From Pseudozyma flocculosa PF-1 (taxonomy: Eukaryota; Basidiomycota; Ustilaginomycetes; Ustilaginales; Ustilaginaceae), in assembly GCF_000417875.1 (NCBI RefSeq), contig NW_006920871.1:862060-926059 (forward strand): a stretch of 64,000 bases of DNA. The letters are read 5' to 3'. The notes under the pieces were generated by a model. That model saw only the letters and a program-made list of their open reading frames with translations, made no database searches and was not told where the DNA came from. Made by a program: the position numbers and the translations under genes. Of the stretch, positions 1 through 11,627 are shown in pieces. How positions within the stretch are numbered: the stretch's first letter is position 1; each line of letters starts with the position of its first letter.

Positions 1-527
1 GTCCGCCGACGCCGCCTTCGAGAGCTGGCGCTGCGCCCGGTTGGACTGCGACGAGCGGTCGGCCTTGAAGCGCGAAACCTTGGGCCTGTCGCCCGCCGCA
101 TCGGCAGTGTTGCCCTGGTACTCTTGGTCCTCGACGGTGGCATCGAGCGGCACAATCTAGAGGCGTGGTCGTGAAGGGCAAGGCAAGGGAGGGGATCAGC
201 AGGCCGGATGCAAGACGCGCGTCGAGTGGCGGCCTGGCGGCAGGAGTGCTCACGTCGTCCTCGTAGTCGTCGTCTTCATCGCCGTCGTCATCCTCGCCGT
301 GACGGTCGGCGGCCGCCATCGCAGCAGCTGCAGCGGCCGAGCCAGCGCCAATGCCGGACCCGGATGGAGCCAACCCGAGCTCCTGCAGGACCGCCTTGGC
401 CTTTTCGTACTCCCTCAGCAGCTCGCGGTCGTCGAAAGCGGCCGCGACGTCGTAGTTCATGTCCGGCTGCAGGTCCATGAGGTCGTCGGTGTCGTACGCG
501 TCGTCGTCATCGTCGTCTTCATCATCA

Positions 528-563
<36 letters not shown>

Positions 564-3244
564 TGCTCTTCTTCGCCGCTCTTGGCAGCCTGCTGCTTGC
601 CCTTGATCATTCTGCCATTGCGGCGGTCATCGTCCGAATCCGAGTCGGCGCCTTCGCCGCGGATGATCGGTACCTCGTCCTCGACCTCGTCTGCCTCGTC
701 CCCTTCGCCTCCGCCCTCGTGCCGAGCAGATGGGTCGATCTCGTTGGTGCGAGCCTCCTCGTCGGCCGCATCGGCTGGCGCCGCATCAGCAGCGGCGAAC
801 CGGACGCGTCCCTCCCTCGGCTCATCGTCGCCCTCGGTGGGTCGTGCCAGCTTCTCGCCATCTGGCTCTGCGTCGGCCGCCGCCGATGTCCCCGCCGCTT
901 CGACGCCCTGCCTGCGCTTTTCCATCCTCTCCGCGTACGCCTTCGAAGGACGTGCATGCGGGACGGCGGGCGGCAGGCCCATCTGCTCCCTCCGCTTCGA
1001 CAAGTCGTCGTCTCCAAGGCTCGCACGGTCCAGGGCCGACATGCCCATCGATTGCGTCGGCGGCACCGTCTTCTGCGTCGGCGGCGGCGATTTCGACGCG
1101 GAAGCTGTGGCAGCCGCCTTGGTCCTCGGCGGGTTGACTGGCACAAACGTCGGCTTCGAGTTGAGGAAGCCGCGCCTGAATGCGCTCTGCTTGGCCTTCT
1201 GCACGTCGTTGGCCGCAGCAGGCTTGACCGTGGCACGCGGGGCGCTGCTGGGCTGTCGCTCGACGACCGTCTGTCCGAGCGCCGGCTTTTCAGCGAGCAG
1301 ACGCTTCCGTTCTCGCTCGCGCTCCTCTTCTTCTCGCCGCTCCCGCTCCGCCACGGCCTCGGCCGTATGGGCGCGCTTGTCCTCGTCGTGCGCCCGCTGC
1401 AGCTGGTCGAGGACATCCTTGGCGGGCGCGCCCGGGTGGCCCTCGACGATGCCCGGGCCGAGCAGGTCGACGATCCTCGCCGCCTCCTCCTCGACGCCCA
1501 CGTCGTCGGCATGGCGCTTCTCGGCGGTGTCGGCGCTGCTGCGGTGCAGGTTCTTCTCGTTGACCTTCTTGACCTCCCTCAGCGCTCGCTGCAGGGCCGA
1601 AAGGCTCTGGGCTGCGCCGTCCTCGTCCGCTTGGCGGGAGGATGCGGCGAGTGACGACGATCCGGGCTGCCGAAAGCGTTCGGGGCTCTGGATGCGCACC
1701 GTCTTCTTGGATGGCGTGCTGGCGCCGCTGCCGTTAACGCTCGAGTCGGCCGTGGCGCTTGACGTGCCGACCACCGTCTTGGCGAGGGCCTGAGGCGGCG
1801 CAGACGACCTGCCCTGCCTCTCGGCGCCGTCGAGGTCCTCGGCGGCAAAGTTGGAACGGATGGCTCCAGGGCTGGACGGGTTGAGGTTAAGGAAGCCGCG
1901 ACAGATGCCGCTCGAACCAAACGACGGGCGCTGCTGGATGGGCGGACGCTCTGGGTTCTGCTTGAGCGCCGACTTTGGCGGCGGAGGGCGCGTGGCCGAA
2001 CTGATCTCGGGCAGCGACGGGTGGGACGACTGGGTGGGCGAGTCGGGCGGCGTCGGTGTCGGCTGACGGAGCACGACACGGTTCTCCGAGGTCGGCGAGA
2101 GGGGCGAGGTGGGCAGCTCGCTGTCGCTGCCATCGTCCGAGGGTCGCCGCATCGCAGTGCGTTCGGACCGGCCTTCTCCTTCGTCTTCGCCGTCCTCGTC
2201 GTCTTCGTCCTCGTCCTCCTCGTCCTCGTCCTCCTCGTCCTCTTCTTGCTCCTCTTGTTCGAGCTTGCCGAAGATGTCGTCCATCCACTTTCGCCGCTCC
2301 TCCTTCGTCCTGGGTCCCTCTCTTCCGGGACGCTCAAAGGGGAGGACGACGCCGGGCGGCCGCGATGCCGTCGAAGCCGATGGGGCCTCGCTCGGTGCAG
2401 CTCCTGAAGAATGGCCATTGGCGCGGTGAGTGCTCTGAGGTGCCGCCCCATCGGCGGGCCTGAGTGGTGGCGAGTCTGGCACGGGCTCCATCGGTTCAAA
2501 GAATGGCAGCCCCTCCTCGTTGAGCACCTGGTTGTTTTCGTTGACGACGATGCCCTCTTTCTGACCGGGCAGGTCGTCGAAGCCCTCGACGTCCTTGAAC
2601 GCGGCCTTGAGCTTTTGGCGGATGTTTTCGGTGGAGAGCGATGCGAGCCGTTGCCTCGCCGAGGCTGCCTGCTCCTCGTAGGCGGCCTTGGCGGACTCGA
2701 GGTCGGCGATGGCCTGTGCGATGGGCTTGCGCGCGAACGTCAGGGAGTGGCGGTGCAGCTTCTCGTCCTTGACGTCGAGCGCGAACGAGTCGCTTTCCGG
2801 CGGGATGGCGGTGAGGGCAGGCACCTTTGCTTCTCGCACCGCCTTGCTCGAGTCTGCTTTGCACGGTTGCCGGACATAGACGTGGCGTGCGTCTGCGACC
2901 GTGGCGGGCCAGAAGGCCAGGGGACCGAGCGGCTGCATGATGGTGTGCTGGGGAGCGTCCGGTCCCTGTTCTGCCATGACGGTGAGGTTCTCGAGCTGGA
3001 GGGCGACCCTGGCCGTGTTTGAGATCTGCTGCTCTAGGTTTGCCAGCTCGGCCTGCTGCTTGGCAGACGAGGCAGCTGCGGCATCGTCGGGCTGGTTGGC
3101 GGGGGCATTGTCACGGATCCTCTGGCGGTGCGCTTCCAGGAGCGCCTGTGCGGTTGCCGATATGTCGGTGTCCGATGGCAGCTGTGCTCTAGAAGACGAG
3201 AAGGAGGAGAAGGAGGAGGAGGAGTTTGGCGATGCGGCGGCCAT
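1..3244 (-). CDS. URI1: URI/Bud27-like unconventional prefoldin (RPB5 interactor), 3' end off the window
   Basis: Minus-strand gene starting at ATG 3244. The first coding exon (254-3244) is 997 codons without a stop. A phase-0 intron at 157-253 (GTGAGC donor, CTAG acceptor) follows, and the next exon runs past the left edge. Near residues 65-115 is a prefoldin-type helix followed by QPLGPLAFWP, which resembles the URI/prefoldin-alpha core, and then a second helix. The middle is disordered and acidic, with long Asp/Glu runs, and carries RGFLN motifs (SAFRRGFLNSKP and CRGFLNLNP). After the intron, KVSRFKADR resembles the C-terminal URI signature (DUF3835). URI proteins act with R2TP/prefoldin-like complexes in RNA polymerase assembly and translation. 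The gene diverges from the CCDC124 gene. The family call rests on motif recognition; the last exons are not visible. Confidence 0.8.
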
Positions 3245-3758
3245 GGTGGGTTGCGTTTGCGAATGCCCTCTAGGGGAATGGTGGGAGTGGGTGTCTGGCG
3301 TGTCTTGGGGAGTGGCGTGCGCTTATGCGGTGGCACGCATGTGTCGCCGTGCAGGACGGACGTGTGTTTGGCCTTGCTAGCTGCGCGGGTATCGAATCGG
3401 TGATGGCGTGGGCAGGGTCGTGTGATGGTGGTTGGCTCGATGGTAGGCAGAAGGAGGGTTGCATCTTCCCTCTCTGTCGCCTTTGCCTTTGGCCGGCGTC
3501 TGAAGAGTGACGGCCGTCTGTCGGCCAAAGTCGGACGGACGCTCGAAAAAGTCAAAAGGGGGGGAGGCCTCAAGTGGAGGTCGACCGACCAACCGCAAAG
3601 CGCGAAGAGACGCAAAGAAGCTGCAAAGAGGGCGACGCACGGTGATCACACACTACCCTGCCAACGCAACTCGATCCACCCACCGTCAACACCACCACCA
3701 TCACCACCGCCGCACACCCACCTCTCACGACCACAACCACAATCACATCACTGCAGCA
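3245..3758. promoter_or_regulatory. Divergent intergenic region URI / CCDC124
   Basis: About 0.5 kb separate the two divergent start codons, so both promoters and 5' leaders must lie here. The right part is CA/AC-rich (CACCACCA-type tracts near 3690-3730), typical of pyrimidine-rich fungal leaders. I see no clear TATA box. Both neighbours encode translation-associated proteins. Confidence 0.5.
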
Positions 3759-4795
3759 ATGCCGGCAAAGGGTGAGCAACCAAGACGACTCCGCAGTCGA
3801 CCCGTCGCACCACGGCCCTGACCCTGACCCGCCTCGCCTCGCCTCGCCTCGCCTCGCCTCGCCTCTCATCTCCGTCCCCCACGCCCTCCGGCACAGGAGG
3901 CAACGCCAAGAAAGAGTCTGGACGGGCAAAGAAGGCCGAGAACGAGTCCAAGAAGCAGGCCGAAGCCGCAGCAAAGGCAGAGGCCGCCGAGGCCGCCCAG
4001 TGGGAAAAGGGCGGCAAGGGCAAGTCGGCCGCCGACCTAAAGGCCGAAAAGGCTGCCGAGGCCGCCAGAAAGAAGGCCGAAAAGGCCGCCCTCGAGGCAG
4101 AGGACGAGGCCAACACGCCCAGCACCAACAAGGGATCCGGCAAAAAGGGGGCCAAGAAGCCCCCCGCCGTCAAGGGCGGCGCAGCGGGCCCGGGCATCGA
4201 CGACGCCATCGCCAGCTTCACCGCAAGCAACCTCGACGACGCCCTCGACGCCATGACGCTCGTCAACGAGAAGAGCGACAGCGCATCGCGCGGCGCCGCC
4301 GCCGGCCAGATCGAGAGGCACCCAGAGAGGAGGTTCAAGGCCGCCTTCGAGGCCTACAAGGAGCGCGAGCTGCCCAGGATCAAGGAAGAGGTGCGTCACC
4401 CCCGTCGCCGGCGACAGAGGCTCGATCGTCGGCGCGACCCCAACGCGCGCGTGCTCACCTCTGACACACCCTCCTCCCTGCCTCCCTTGGACGTTTGCCC
4501 CGCCGCAGCACAAGGGACTGCGTCTGCAGCAGTACCACGATCTCCTGTACAAGCAGTTCCAGGTGCGTTTCGCGTCAGCCGGTGCCGTTTCTCGTTCGCG
4601 TCCCGGTCGAAGAGCGCGGTGCTGACGTCTCGCTCCTCCCCGCTCTGTCTCCCCTCTTGTGTCTCCGCCGCCTCGCAGAAACACCCGGACAACCCCTTCA
4701 ACCAGCTCACGGTGTCGTACGACGCGTCCAAGGAGGAGAAGCTCGCAGCCCTCCAGTCCAAGCGCGACGCCACCGAAAAGCGACTCCGCGACTAG
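3759..4795 (+). CDS. CCDC124/Lso2-type ribosome-associated coiled-coil protein
   Basis: Four exons: 3759-3771, 3897-4390, 4509-4562 and 4679-4795, giving 225 aa. The 13-nt first exon encodes MPAK plus one base of the next codon. The N-terminal half is a highly charged Lys/Ala/Glu coiled coil; the C-terminal half has the family signature HPERRFKAAFEAYKERELP, then LRLQQYHDLLYKQFQ and HPDNPFNQ. Exon junctions fall inside this conserved block and restore it exactly. CCDC124 and yeast Lso2 bind the ribosomal intersubunit space and act in ribosome hibernation and recycling; that role is inferred from family. The first intron contains seven GCCTC copies. It is convergent with the ubiquitin-eS31 gene. 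Confidence 0.9.
3831..3865. repeat. (GCCTC)7 pentanucleotide microsatellite
   Basis: Seven perfect GCCTC units lie inside intron 1 of the CCDC124-like gene, between donor 3772 and acceptor 3896. The unit is pyrimidine-rich and precedes the 3' splice site, so length changes might affect acceptor strength. Confidence 0.9.
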
Positions 4796-5362
4796 GCCGG
4801 CGCTCGGGGCGCCAACGCACGGGCATCCTCCTTCCATACCCTCGGACGAGGCCCTGGATCGCCTTGACTTGCCCTGCGTGGTTCCAAGGGGTTGTAGCTA
4901 GGTAGCTAGCCGGCCAACTGGACTCACCGTGCGATACGAGAGCAGCCGCGCCTCGACCGAAGCCGGGGCCGACCAGACTCTCGCGGCCAACTGGGGTGTC
5001 GCCTTGTCGCCGCCGCCTGTGGGGCGGAGTGTTGGAAGGTAACAGGTAACAATCACACGACGTGAAACACAGCGAGTCGCACGGGCAGCAGCGGCGACAG
5101 ATGAACCATGCAAGAATCTCGTCCTCCGAGGTTGGCATTCTCTGACGAGCAGACGTCGACAAGGGAGCGGCAACGAGCGAAGGGGAGGTCCACGGGGGGC
5201 ATAGGATGGTGGTGGGCATAATATGGCCGGTGAAGCATCTTGGCATGGCGGCCAGCCAGCGAGCGCGTCGAGGACGAGAGGGAGAGACGGGGGATGTGAC
5301 CTAGCCCGCCCCAACTCGGCACGCCCCCAGGCTGGCAGGCAAGCCGCGCCGAACGCGCCCGT
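4796..5362. other. Convergent 3' region CCDC124 / ubiquitin-eS31
   Basis: This 0.57 kb lies between two stop codons and should hold both 3' UTRs and polyadenylation signals. I see no further gene or clear AATAAA hexamer. Confidence 0.4.
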
Positions 5363-6205
<843 letters not shown>

Positions 6206-6834
6206 TGCTGGGAACCGTGGAGAGAAGACGGAAAGAGCGAGGGAGCGCGCGCCCGTCTCAATTTGTAGTCTGGCCCTGACTCGCCGTCTCGCTGGCTGAA
6301 GGCTGGGCGGGCGGGTTGGCGGGGCGACGACGGGCGACTCTGGGACCTGAGCTCACGCCCCAGCCGACGAGCCGCGAAAATTTTCAAACCTGCATTTTCT
6401 GCTCTGCCTTCGGAACCGCGGGCGGTCCAGACTCTGTCCAGACCGCACGAGGAATCGGGATCGGGAAAGGGGAATGCGGACGGTCGGACGGACGAGCGGG
6501 CGGTCCGTGCCTGTCATCATCATCGAGCGCGGAAGCGGCGCGGCGGTTTGGGCGGGGCCAAGGCCAAGGGCCAAGGGCCAGCAAGCAGGGCTGCATGCCA
6601 GCTGCGCCATCTTTCGTCCTCCACCGCCACCCCACCGTGTCACACACACCGGCACCTTTCCCTCGCTCCCTCCTCTCCCTAGGACATCCTCCAGCTCGCC
6701 CGCACCGACCCCTCAACGCGCAGTCGCCGGCTTCCCCGAATATCTGCTGGAGATAGAGAGTGACTGCCGCCGCATCGAGCCGATCCCTCTCGCCGCCAAC
6801 GACTCGCACCTCCGCAGCGCGCCGCTCGCCCGCC
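6206..6834. promoter_or_regulatory. Divergent intergenic region ubiquitin-eS31 / UBL-BAG
   Basis: About 0.6 kb of promoter and leader shared by two divergent genes, one encoding ubiquitin and the other a ubiquitin-like/BAG protein. The part near 6600-6700 is CT-rich, as expected for the leader of the plus-strand gene. I recognise no specific operator. Confidence 0.45.
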
Positions 6835-7852
6835 ATGTCGTGGTTCTCGAACCAGTGGAACAAGTTCAACAGCACGCTCAACGGCGATGGTGCCAGGGGA
6901 GCCGATGGAGGACAGTCTTCCGGCGTCATCCGAAGGGTCGAGGTCGTCTGGGGCCGAGAGCGGTGAGTGTCCGCCGGCCGGCGCCTGGTCTCGCAGCCGC
7001 AGCTGCGGCATACAGGCAGGGTTACATGCTGAAGCTCGCCGTCGCCCCTTGCCCCAACCTCCACCGCCTTGCAACCCTTCTGTCGCCGTAACCCTCAGCA
7101 TGCAGATCGTGCTGCCCAAGTTGACGACGCCCGTGACGCTCGGCCACCTCAAGCAGGAGATCTCGTCCATCACCTCGATCCCCTACGAGCAGGTCAAGCT
7201 GATCCACTCGGGCCTCATCCTCAAGGACGACCGCTCGGCGCTGGCGGCCTACGGCATCCGCGAAGGGTCGCGCCTGATCCTGGTCGGGACCGCGGGCGGA
7301 GCTCGCTCCGAGGGCGACAAGGTCGGCGCCAAGGCCCCCGCCCTCGGACCGCTCAGCGTCGGAGAGCAAAAGGCGCGCGCAAAGAAGCAAAAGGAGGCCG
7401 ACACCAGCGAGGAGGGCCTCATGGCGCGCATCGACGAGGCGCTGGCCGAGTCCAGGACCAACCTCTTCCCCGAGGTCGAGCTGTTCGAGCGCAGCGTCAA
7501 GGCGTTGCCGGCTAGCGTGGAGGGCGCGGACGGTTCCCCCGCGCCGATACCGGATGCGGCGGCAGAGGCGGCGGCGCCAGGAGCTACGCCGACGTCGCAC
7601 GGCGCCGACGCCGGAGCGACAAACGAAGGCGGATCGGCGAAGCTGATGACGCCGGCCGAGATCGCCAACTCGCACCGCAAGACGTCCGAGATGCTGCTGC
7701 GCCAGCTGCTCGCGCTCGACGGCGTCCAGGTCAACAGCGACACGACGAGAGCGGCGAGGAAGCAGGGCGTGCGCGACGTCCAGAGCCACCTCGACCGACT
7801 CGACGCGGCATGGAGCGAAGCAAAGGCCAAGGGCGTCAGGCCGCCAGCGTGA
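6835..7852 (+). CDS. BAG-family chaperone regulator with N-terminal ubiquitin-like domain
   Basis: Two exons, 6835-6962 and 7099-7852, encode 293 aa. The joined sequence RRVEVVWGRERMQIVLP starts a ubiquitin-like fold, continuing through QVKLIHSGLILKDDRSALAAYGI and GSRLILVG (about residues 30-105). The C-terminal part has a helical BAG domain, with ANSHRKTSEMLLRQLLALDG and VQSHLDRLDAAW visible (about residues 215-285). BAG domains bind the Hsp70 ATPase domain and promote nucleotide exchange; the UBL can link Hsp70 to the proteasome. No C-terminal membrane anchor is seen, unlike yeast Snl1. The start matches a short Trp/Asn-rich N-terminus (MSWFSNQWNKF). Orientation is divergent from UBI3. Confidence 0.88.
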
Positions 7853-7862
7853 TACCCCCGCA

Positions 7863-7863
<1 letters not shown>

Positions 7864-7896
<33 letters not shown>
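7864..7896. repeat. (TCG)11 trinucleotide repeat
   Basis: Eleven perfect TCG units lie immediately after the stop codon of the UBL-BAG gene, in its probable 3' UTR. Confidence 0.9.
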
Positions 7897-7897
<1 letters not shown>

Positions 7898-8542
7898 GAA
7901 CCCTTTGTACGGCGAGCGGCGGTTTGCGTTGAAGCATTCATAGAGCAGCGATACTTCAGCCTGTGTGGTGTCGCCTCGATTCTGCCGTGCCTTTCTCTGC
8001 GCTGATCCGTCAGAGGTAAGGCCTCGTTCCTGGCCTCGGGGCGGCTGCGAAGGGCGTGTAAGGACGCCATGCCGATGGAGGGGCCTCGTCCGTTTGTCCG
8101 TGCCGTTGGACAACAGACCATATAGGCTCCGACGCAAGCAATCGACGGCCGTGATGGAGGACATGGTTGAGAGGCAGAAAGAGGCAATAGCACCTACCGC
8201 CGAGCAGCGGCCGATGCCTTGTGCCTCTTCCTGCCTTGGTCCTGGGCTTTTCGACCCCATCCTACCAGTCCCAGAGCCGCCACGAGGCTGCCAGCTTACG
8301 AGCGGGGCTGTGTCGGTGAAGATGTGGCGAGAGCACAGGGAACGTCAGCCAACGTGCGTCAGTAATCTGTTTCCGCCCCGGGTGGCGACGGGGATGCAGT
8401 ACGCCGTACGCCGAGTGGGGAGCCCGCAGAACGAAGCGGCACGGGGATGAGCTCGGCCAGAAACGCTCCCAGCTGCCTGAAACGAGGGCGATATGAAGTG
8501 CCCACTCGACGAGCGCGATAGACCTGCTTGCCTCACCGGAGA
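7897..8542. other. Intergenic stretch without a recognisable gene
   Basis: Between the UBL-BAG gene and the secreted-protein gene. ORFs here have arginine-rich, low-complexity translations and no family motifs. The end of this stretch leads into a hexanucleotide repeat. Confidence 0.5.
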
Positions 8543-8578
8543 GATGGCGATGGCGATGGCGATGGCGGTGGCGATGGC
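8543..8578. repeat. (GATGGC)6 hexanucleotide repeat
   Basis: Six units, one with an A-to-G change, lie about 270 bases upstream of the start codon of the predicted secreted protein. Confidence 0.85.
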
Positions 8579-8844
8579 GGCGTTCTTCGCCCCGACTTGC
8601 GGTCTTTGTAGGAAGGGTGTGGGACGCCGCGATCGAGGACGCCATCGAGGGACCCGTCGCACCTCTGCTTGAAGGCTTGCGCCCTTCGATGCCTGCCAGC
8701 TCGCCAGAGATAAAGGCGGCCGCAAATGCCAGCTACGGGGAATCGCCTGTCCGCCCCTCGGCACTCGTCTTGGCTGTTCGTCCCTCTCACCGTCGTTTAT
8801 CCTTGACGCTCTTTCCAAGCCCCTCATCATCGAGCATAGTCCGG

Positions 8845-9436
8845 ATGATGTCCTCCTTCCTGCCGGTCAGGATGGCCTGCATCGCCGCCTTCGTCCTCGC
8901 GTTCTCGAGCGCCGCCGAGGCGCTTCCTCTACCTCGCCGTGTCGATACCAGCGACATCCTGGCGGCGGGGAGCCCGTTCTGTGAGTCCAACCCCTCCGTC
9001 CAGCAGAGCATCCCCGCCCGTGCTGACTCGGGTCTGCCATGCTGGCCGTGTTTGTACATCCGCAGCGGTCGCTTTGGCCTCCGGCAACACCGTTCTGGTC
9101 AAGCGGCGTGGCGATGGCGCTGGCGCTGGCGATGATGCTGCCTGGGACGCCAATGAGCTCAGCTTTGCCAAGCGGGGTATCAGCTTCAGCTGGCTCGGAG
9201 AGCTGCTTGGCGGGATGTGCAGCTCCGGTTGCGCCAAGGTCGCCAAGGCCAGCGGCGCGAACAGAGTCGCCGACACCACTGAGGAGCGATTCTGGCGTGT
9301 GCCGCCGCCGATGGACACGCTAGACCCCTTCTACCCTCCCGCTCGTGGCAACCCTTACGGGTACAGGCCCGGTGGCGCCCCCATCGACCCGCCCAGCCGG
9401 AGGCCGAGTCTGCTTTCGTCACCGAGGGCAGCTTGA
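8845..9436 (+). CDS. Small secreted protein with Kex2-type dibasic sites, unknown function
   Basis: Two exons, 8845-8980 and 9066-9436 (donor GTGAGT, acceptor CCGCAG), give 168 aa. Residues 1-26 form a clear signal peptide: a short charged start, hydrophobic core ACIAAFVLAF, then AEA as likely cleavage site. Dibasic sites follow at 31-32 (LPRR), 58-60 (VKRR) and 81-82 (AKR), the pattern of Kex2-processed fungal precursors. After AKR comes GISFSWLGELLGGMCSSGC, an amphipathic stretch with a C97-x3-C101 pair, then a Pro/Gly/Tyr-rich tail. No homologue is recognised; it could be an effector, a repellent-type peptide or a structural secreted peptide. ATG 8845 is followed directly by a second ATG. 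Splicing and start are inferred. Confidence 0.65.
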
Positions 9437-9851
9437 TGAGTGCTGTGGCCCGTCCAGCCCAGCGGGCATCTCGAAGAGCAACGAATGGTCCGTCGCGATC
9501 GCGCTGCCCCCGTGGCCTGAGGGAGGAAGGAGTGTGCCTTTGGCGGCAAAGGCCTCTCGACTTGCCTCAGCTTTCAAGCCTATCCCTGCACGAAGCCAAC
9601 TGCCTGCATCCCTTGCTGGCTGGCCGCTTGTGCGGACAAAGAGTCAGCGAGTTGATAGATGAGGAGAGAAAGAAAGCGGCGCGAGGAGGCGGCGCGGGAG
9701 AGCGACGCGCCGGAGAGGCCAGGCACGCCAGCACTCGGAGCCGAAAGTCGACCCGCCCAAGACATCGCTGGACGCAAGAATTTCAGGTTTTGCTGCAGCA
9801 AACACACTTTTAAGGTGATTTCCTGCTTAGTCCATGCGTCTGCCCATCACT
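9437..9851. other. 3' flank of the secreted-protein gene, nothing recognised
   Basis: Contains the likely 3' UTR. Becomes less GC-rich towards the tandem repeat. No coding pattern or RNA gene was seen. Confidence 0.4.
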
Positions 9852-10268
9852 GAGAACCAGACCTAGCAGATGATCAAGGTCAAATACAAATAGTCTTTCA
9901 CAGGGCAGATGTGGAGATTTGTTGGGCAAAGTGTCAAAAACGCTCGGAAACCATCGGAAATCGACATTTTGCCCACACAAACTGCCTTCCAGGGCTCCGA
10001 TCAGGCTGCTGCAAGCATCATTGCAAGCCTGAGGACCAGGACTAGCAGATGGGCAAGGTTGCAGAGTCTTTCACAGGGCAGGTGTGGAGATTTGTCGGGC
10101 AAAGTGCTGAAAACGCTCGGAAACCGTTGGAAATCGACATTTTGCCCACACAAACTGCCTTCCAGGGCTCTGATCAGGCTGCTGCAAGCATCATTGCAAG
10201 CCTGAGGACCAGGACTAGCAGATGGGCAAGGTTGCAGAGTCTTTCACTGGGCAGATGTGGACTTTTGT
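9852..10268. repeat. Tandem repeat, 173-bp unit, about 2.4 copies
   Basis: Unit 1 spans 9852-10030 (179 nt, with about 6 extra bases), unit 2 spans 10031-10203 (173 nt), and a partial unit 3 spans 10204 to about 10268. Matching landmarks such as GGGCAGATGTGGA recur at 9903, 10076 and 10249, exactly 173 apart. Units 1 and 2 differ by only a few substitutions over most of their length. The period is not a multiple of three, so the apparent ORFs shift frame between copies and it is not coding. The repeat is visibly richer in A/T than its surroundings. Its nature (satellite remnant, transposon piece or promoter duplication) is unknown. Confidence 0.9.
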
Positions 10269-10985
10269 ACGGTGCGTTCACATAGGGTTGACACTGTTTG
10301 CTTGAGTGAGCAGGGATGCAGCATTAGAGGTGGCAGCAATGCAGGAGGAGGAGAAGCCTGTTGAGCCGGACTCGAGGAAAGGATGGATTGCCAGCAACAC
10401 GCGCCGAGTAGTCTGAGTTGAAGCGAGCAGCGGCGCAGGACCTCTGGCGCTCGCGAAGTGCAGGGAGGTGGTGCCGGATAGGACGATGTGAGATGCCATG
10501 GAGTGGCATGCCTGGGGTCCTGGAATGGAGGTGCCATTTCGTGTGATGTCGCCGAGAATGGCCGGCGCCTCGTGCGTGGTCGCGCGGCTATCGAACACGA
10601 TGAAGGCCGCTGAAGCGCCTGGGGATGGGCAGTCGAAGGCATGGTGATGCTGGAGAGAGGGCGGCAAGGGAGAGCATGCACTCGCGGCCTGCACAGCTGC
10701 GCCGGGACGGATCGTCGCACCGCCGCCGCCGCCGAGCCGGAATCGCAACTGCCACGGGCACAGCACACACACACCGGCGTGCACACAGCGACAGGACCTG
10801 AATGAAGGAGGAAAGATGCTCGGATTACGCTGGTCGGCCCAGCAGCGGGACAGACAGCAGAGAGCAACGGCGGACTCGCAGTCGGCAGCGACTCGCGCCG
10901 ACCGCGGCGCCACGCCCCGAGACCTCCCCCGGTCGCTCCAGGAGCGTTTTCAGCGCACGGAAACGGAAAGAACCGGCCGAGACGC
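10269..10985. other. Intergenic stretch without a supported gene
   Basis: Minus-strand ORFs of about 210 aa exist here but show no family motif, no signal peptide and no splice logic. This probably includes the 3' flank of the P2 gene. Confidence 0.4.
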
Positions 10986-11619
10986 TTAGTCGAAAAGACC
11001 GAATCCCATGTCGTCGTCCTGCGGATACGGGGATCGGAATGTACGTCAAGGAAGCAAGAGGTCAGTAAGGGATGACCGAGGCATGGTCGGGTCGATATCA
11101 GGTGGCGGAGCGGTAGCGCGGCGCGTTGGGAAAAAAGCCCGGCGCGTGCTGCTCATCGCCTCCACATCCGGCCCCCTCGACGATGCCCGCACCCTCGACA
11201 GTGTCGATGACGAGGACGACGACGACATGCGATGGAGCGACGATCGGCATCGAAGGATACGTTGCGAGCGGAGAGTGCTCGATGACGGGGGTGGGAAAGC
11301 GGGCGACACTCACGGACTCCTCCTTCTCCTCCTCCTTCTTCTCCTCCTTCTTCTCCTCGGCGGCACCACCGGCGGCGGCAGCAGCGCCACCAGCGGCAGC
11401 GGCGGGGGCAGCACCGCCGGCGGGGACGGAGGCGAGCTTCTCCTGGCCCTCGGCAATGAGCTGGTTAATGTCCTTGCCCTGGAGCTCGGAGATGAGCTTG
11501 TCGAGGCGCTCAGAGTCGGCCTCGATGCCGACAGTCTCGAGGAGAGACTTGATATCGGCGGCCGAGGGCGACTCCTTGCCGCCGAGAGTGAGGAGGAGGT
11601 AGGCTGCGATGTGCTTCAT
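10986..11619 (-). CDS. RPP2: 60S acidic ribosomal protein P2
   Basis: Two exons on the minus strand, 11314-11619 and 10986-11018, joined at phase 0 across an intron with GTGAGT donor, give 112 aa. It starts [20 protein letters not shown], typical of P2, has an Ala/Gly-rich hinge, a Lys/Glu tract and the invariant C-terminus [10 protein letters not shown], which lies wholly in the tiny second exon. P1/P2 dimers form the ribosomal stalk that recruits elongation factors. The nearly all-acidic last exon confirms the splice. A 5' UTR intron (11628-11965) is likely. The gene diverges from RPS15. Confidence 0.97.
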
Positions 11620-11627
11620 TTTGATGT

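Noticed and set aside
299..1793. Plus-strand ORFs of about 450 aa with poly-Ser and poly-Val runs
   Set aside because: They are frames opposite the Asp/Glu-rich part of URI; the GAC/GAG repeats give these runs.
8787..9059. Minus-strand ORF of 90 aa opposite the secreted-protein gene
   Set aside because: The plus strand has a signal peptide, good splice sites and a coherent product, while the minus ORF has none of these.
10278..10913. Minus-strand ORF of 211 aa
   Set aside because: No motif, no signal peptide, no splice context and partly overlapping the repeat flank; could be chance in GC-rich DNA.
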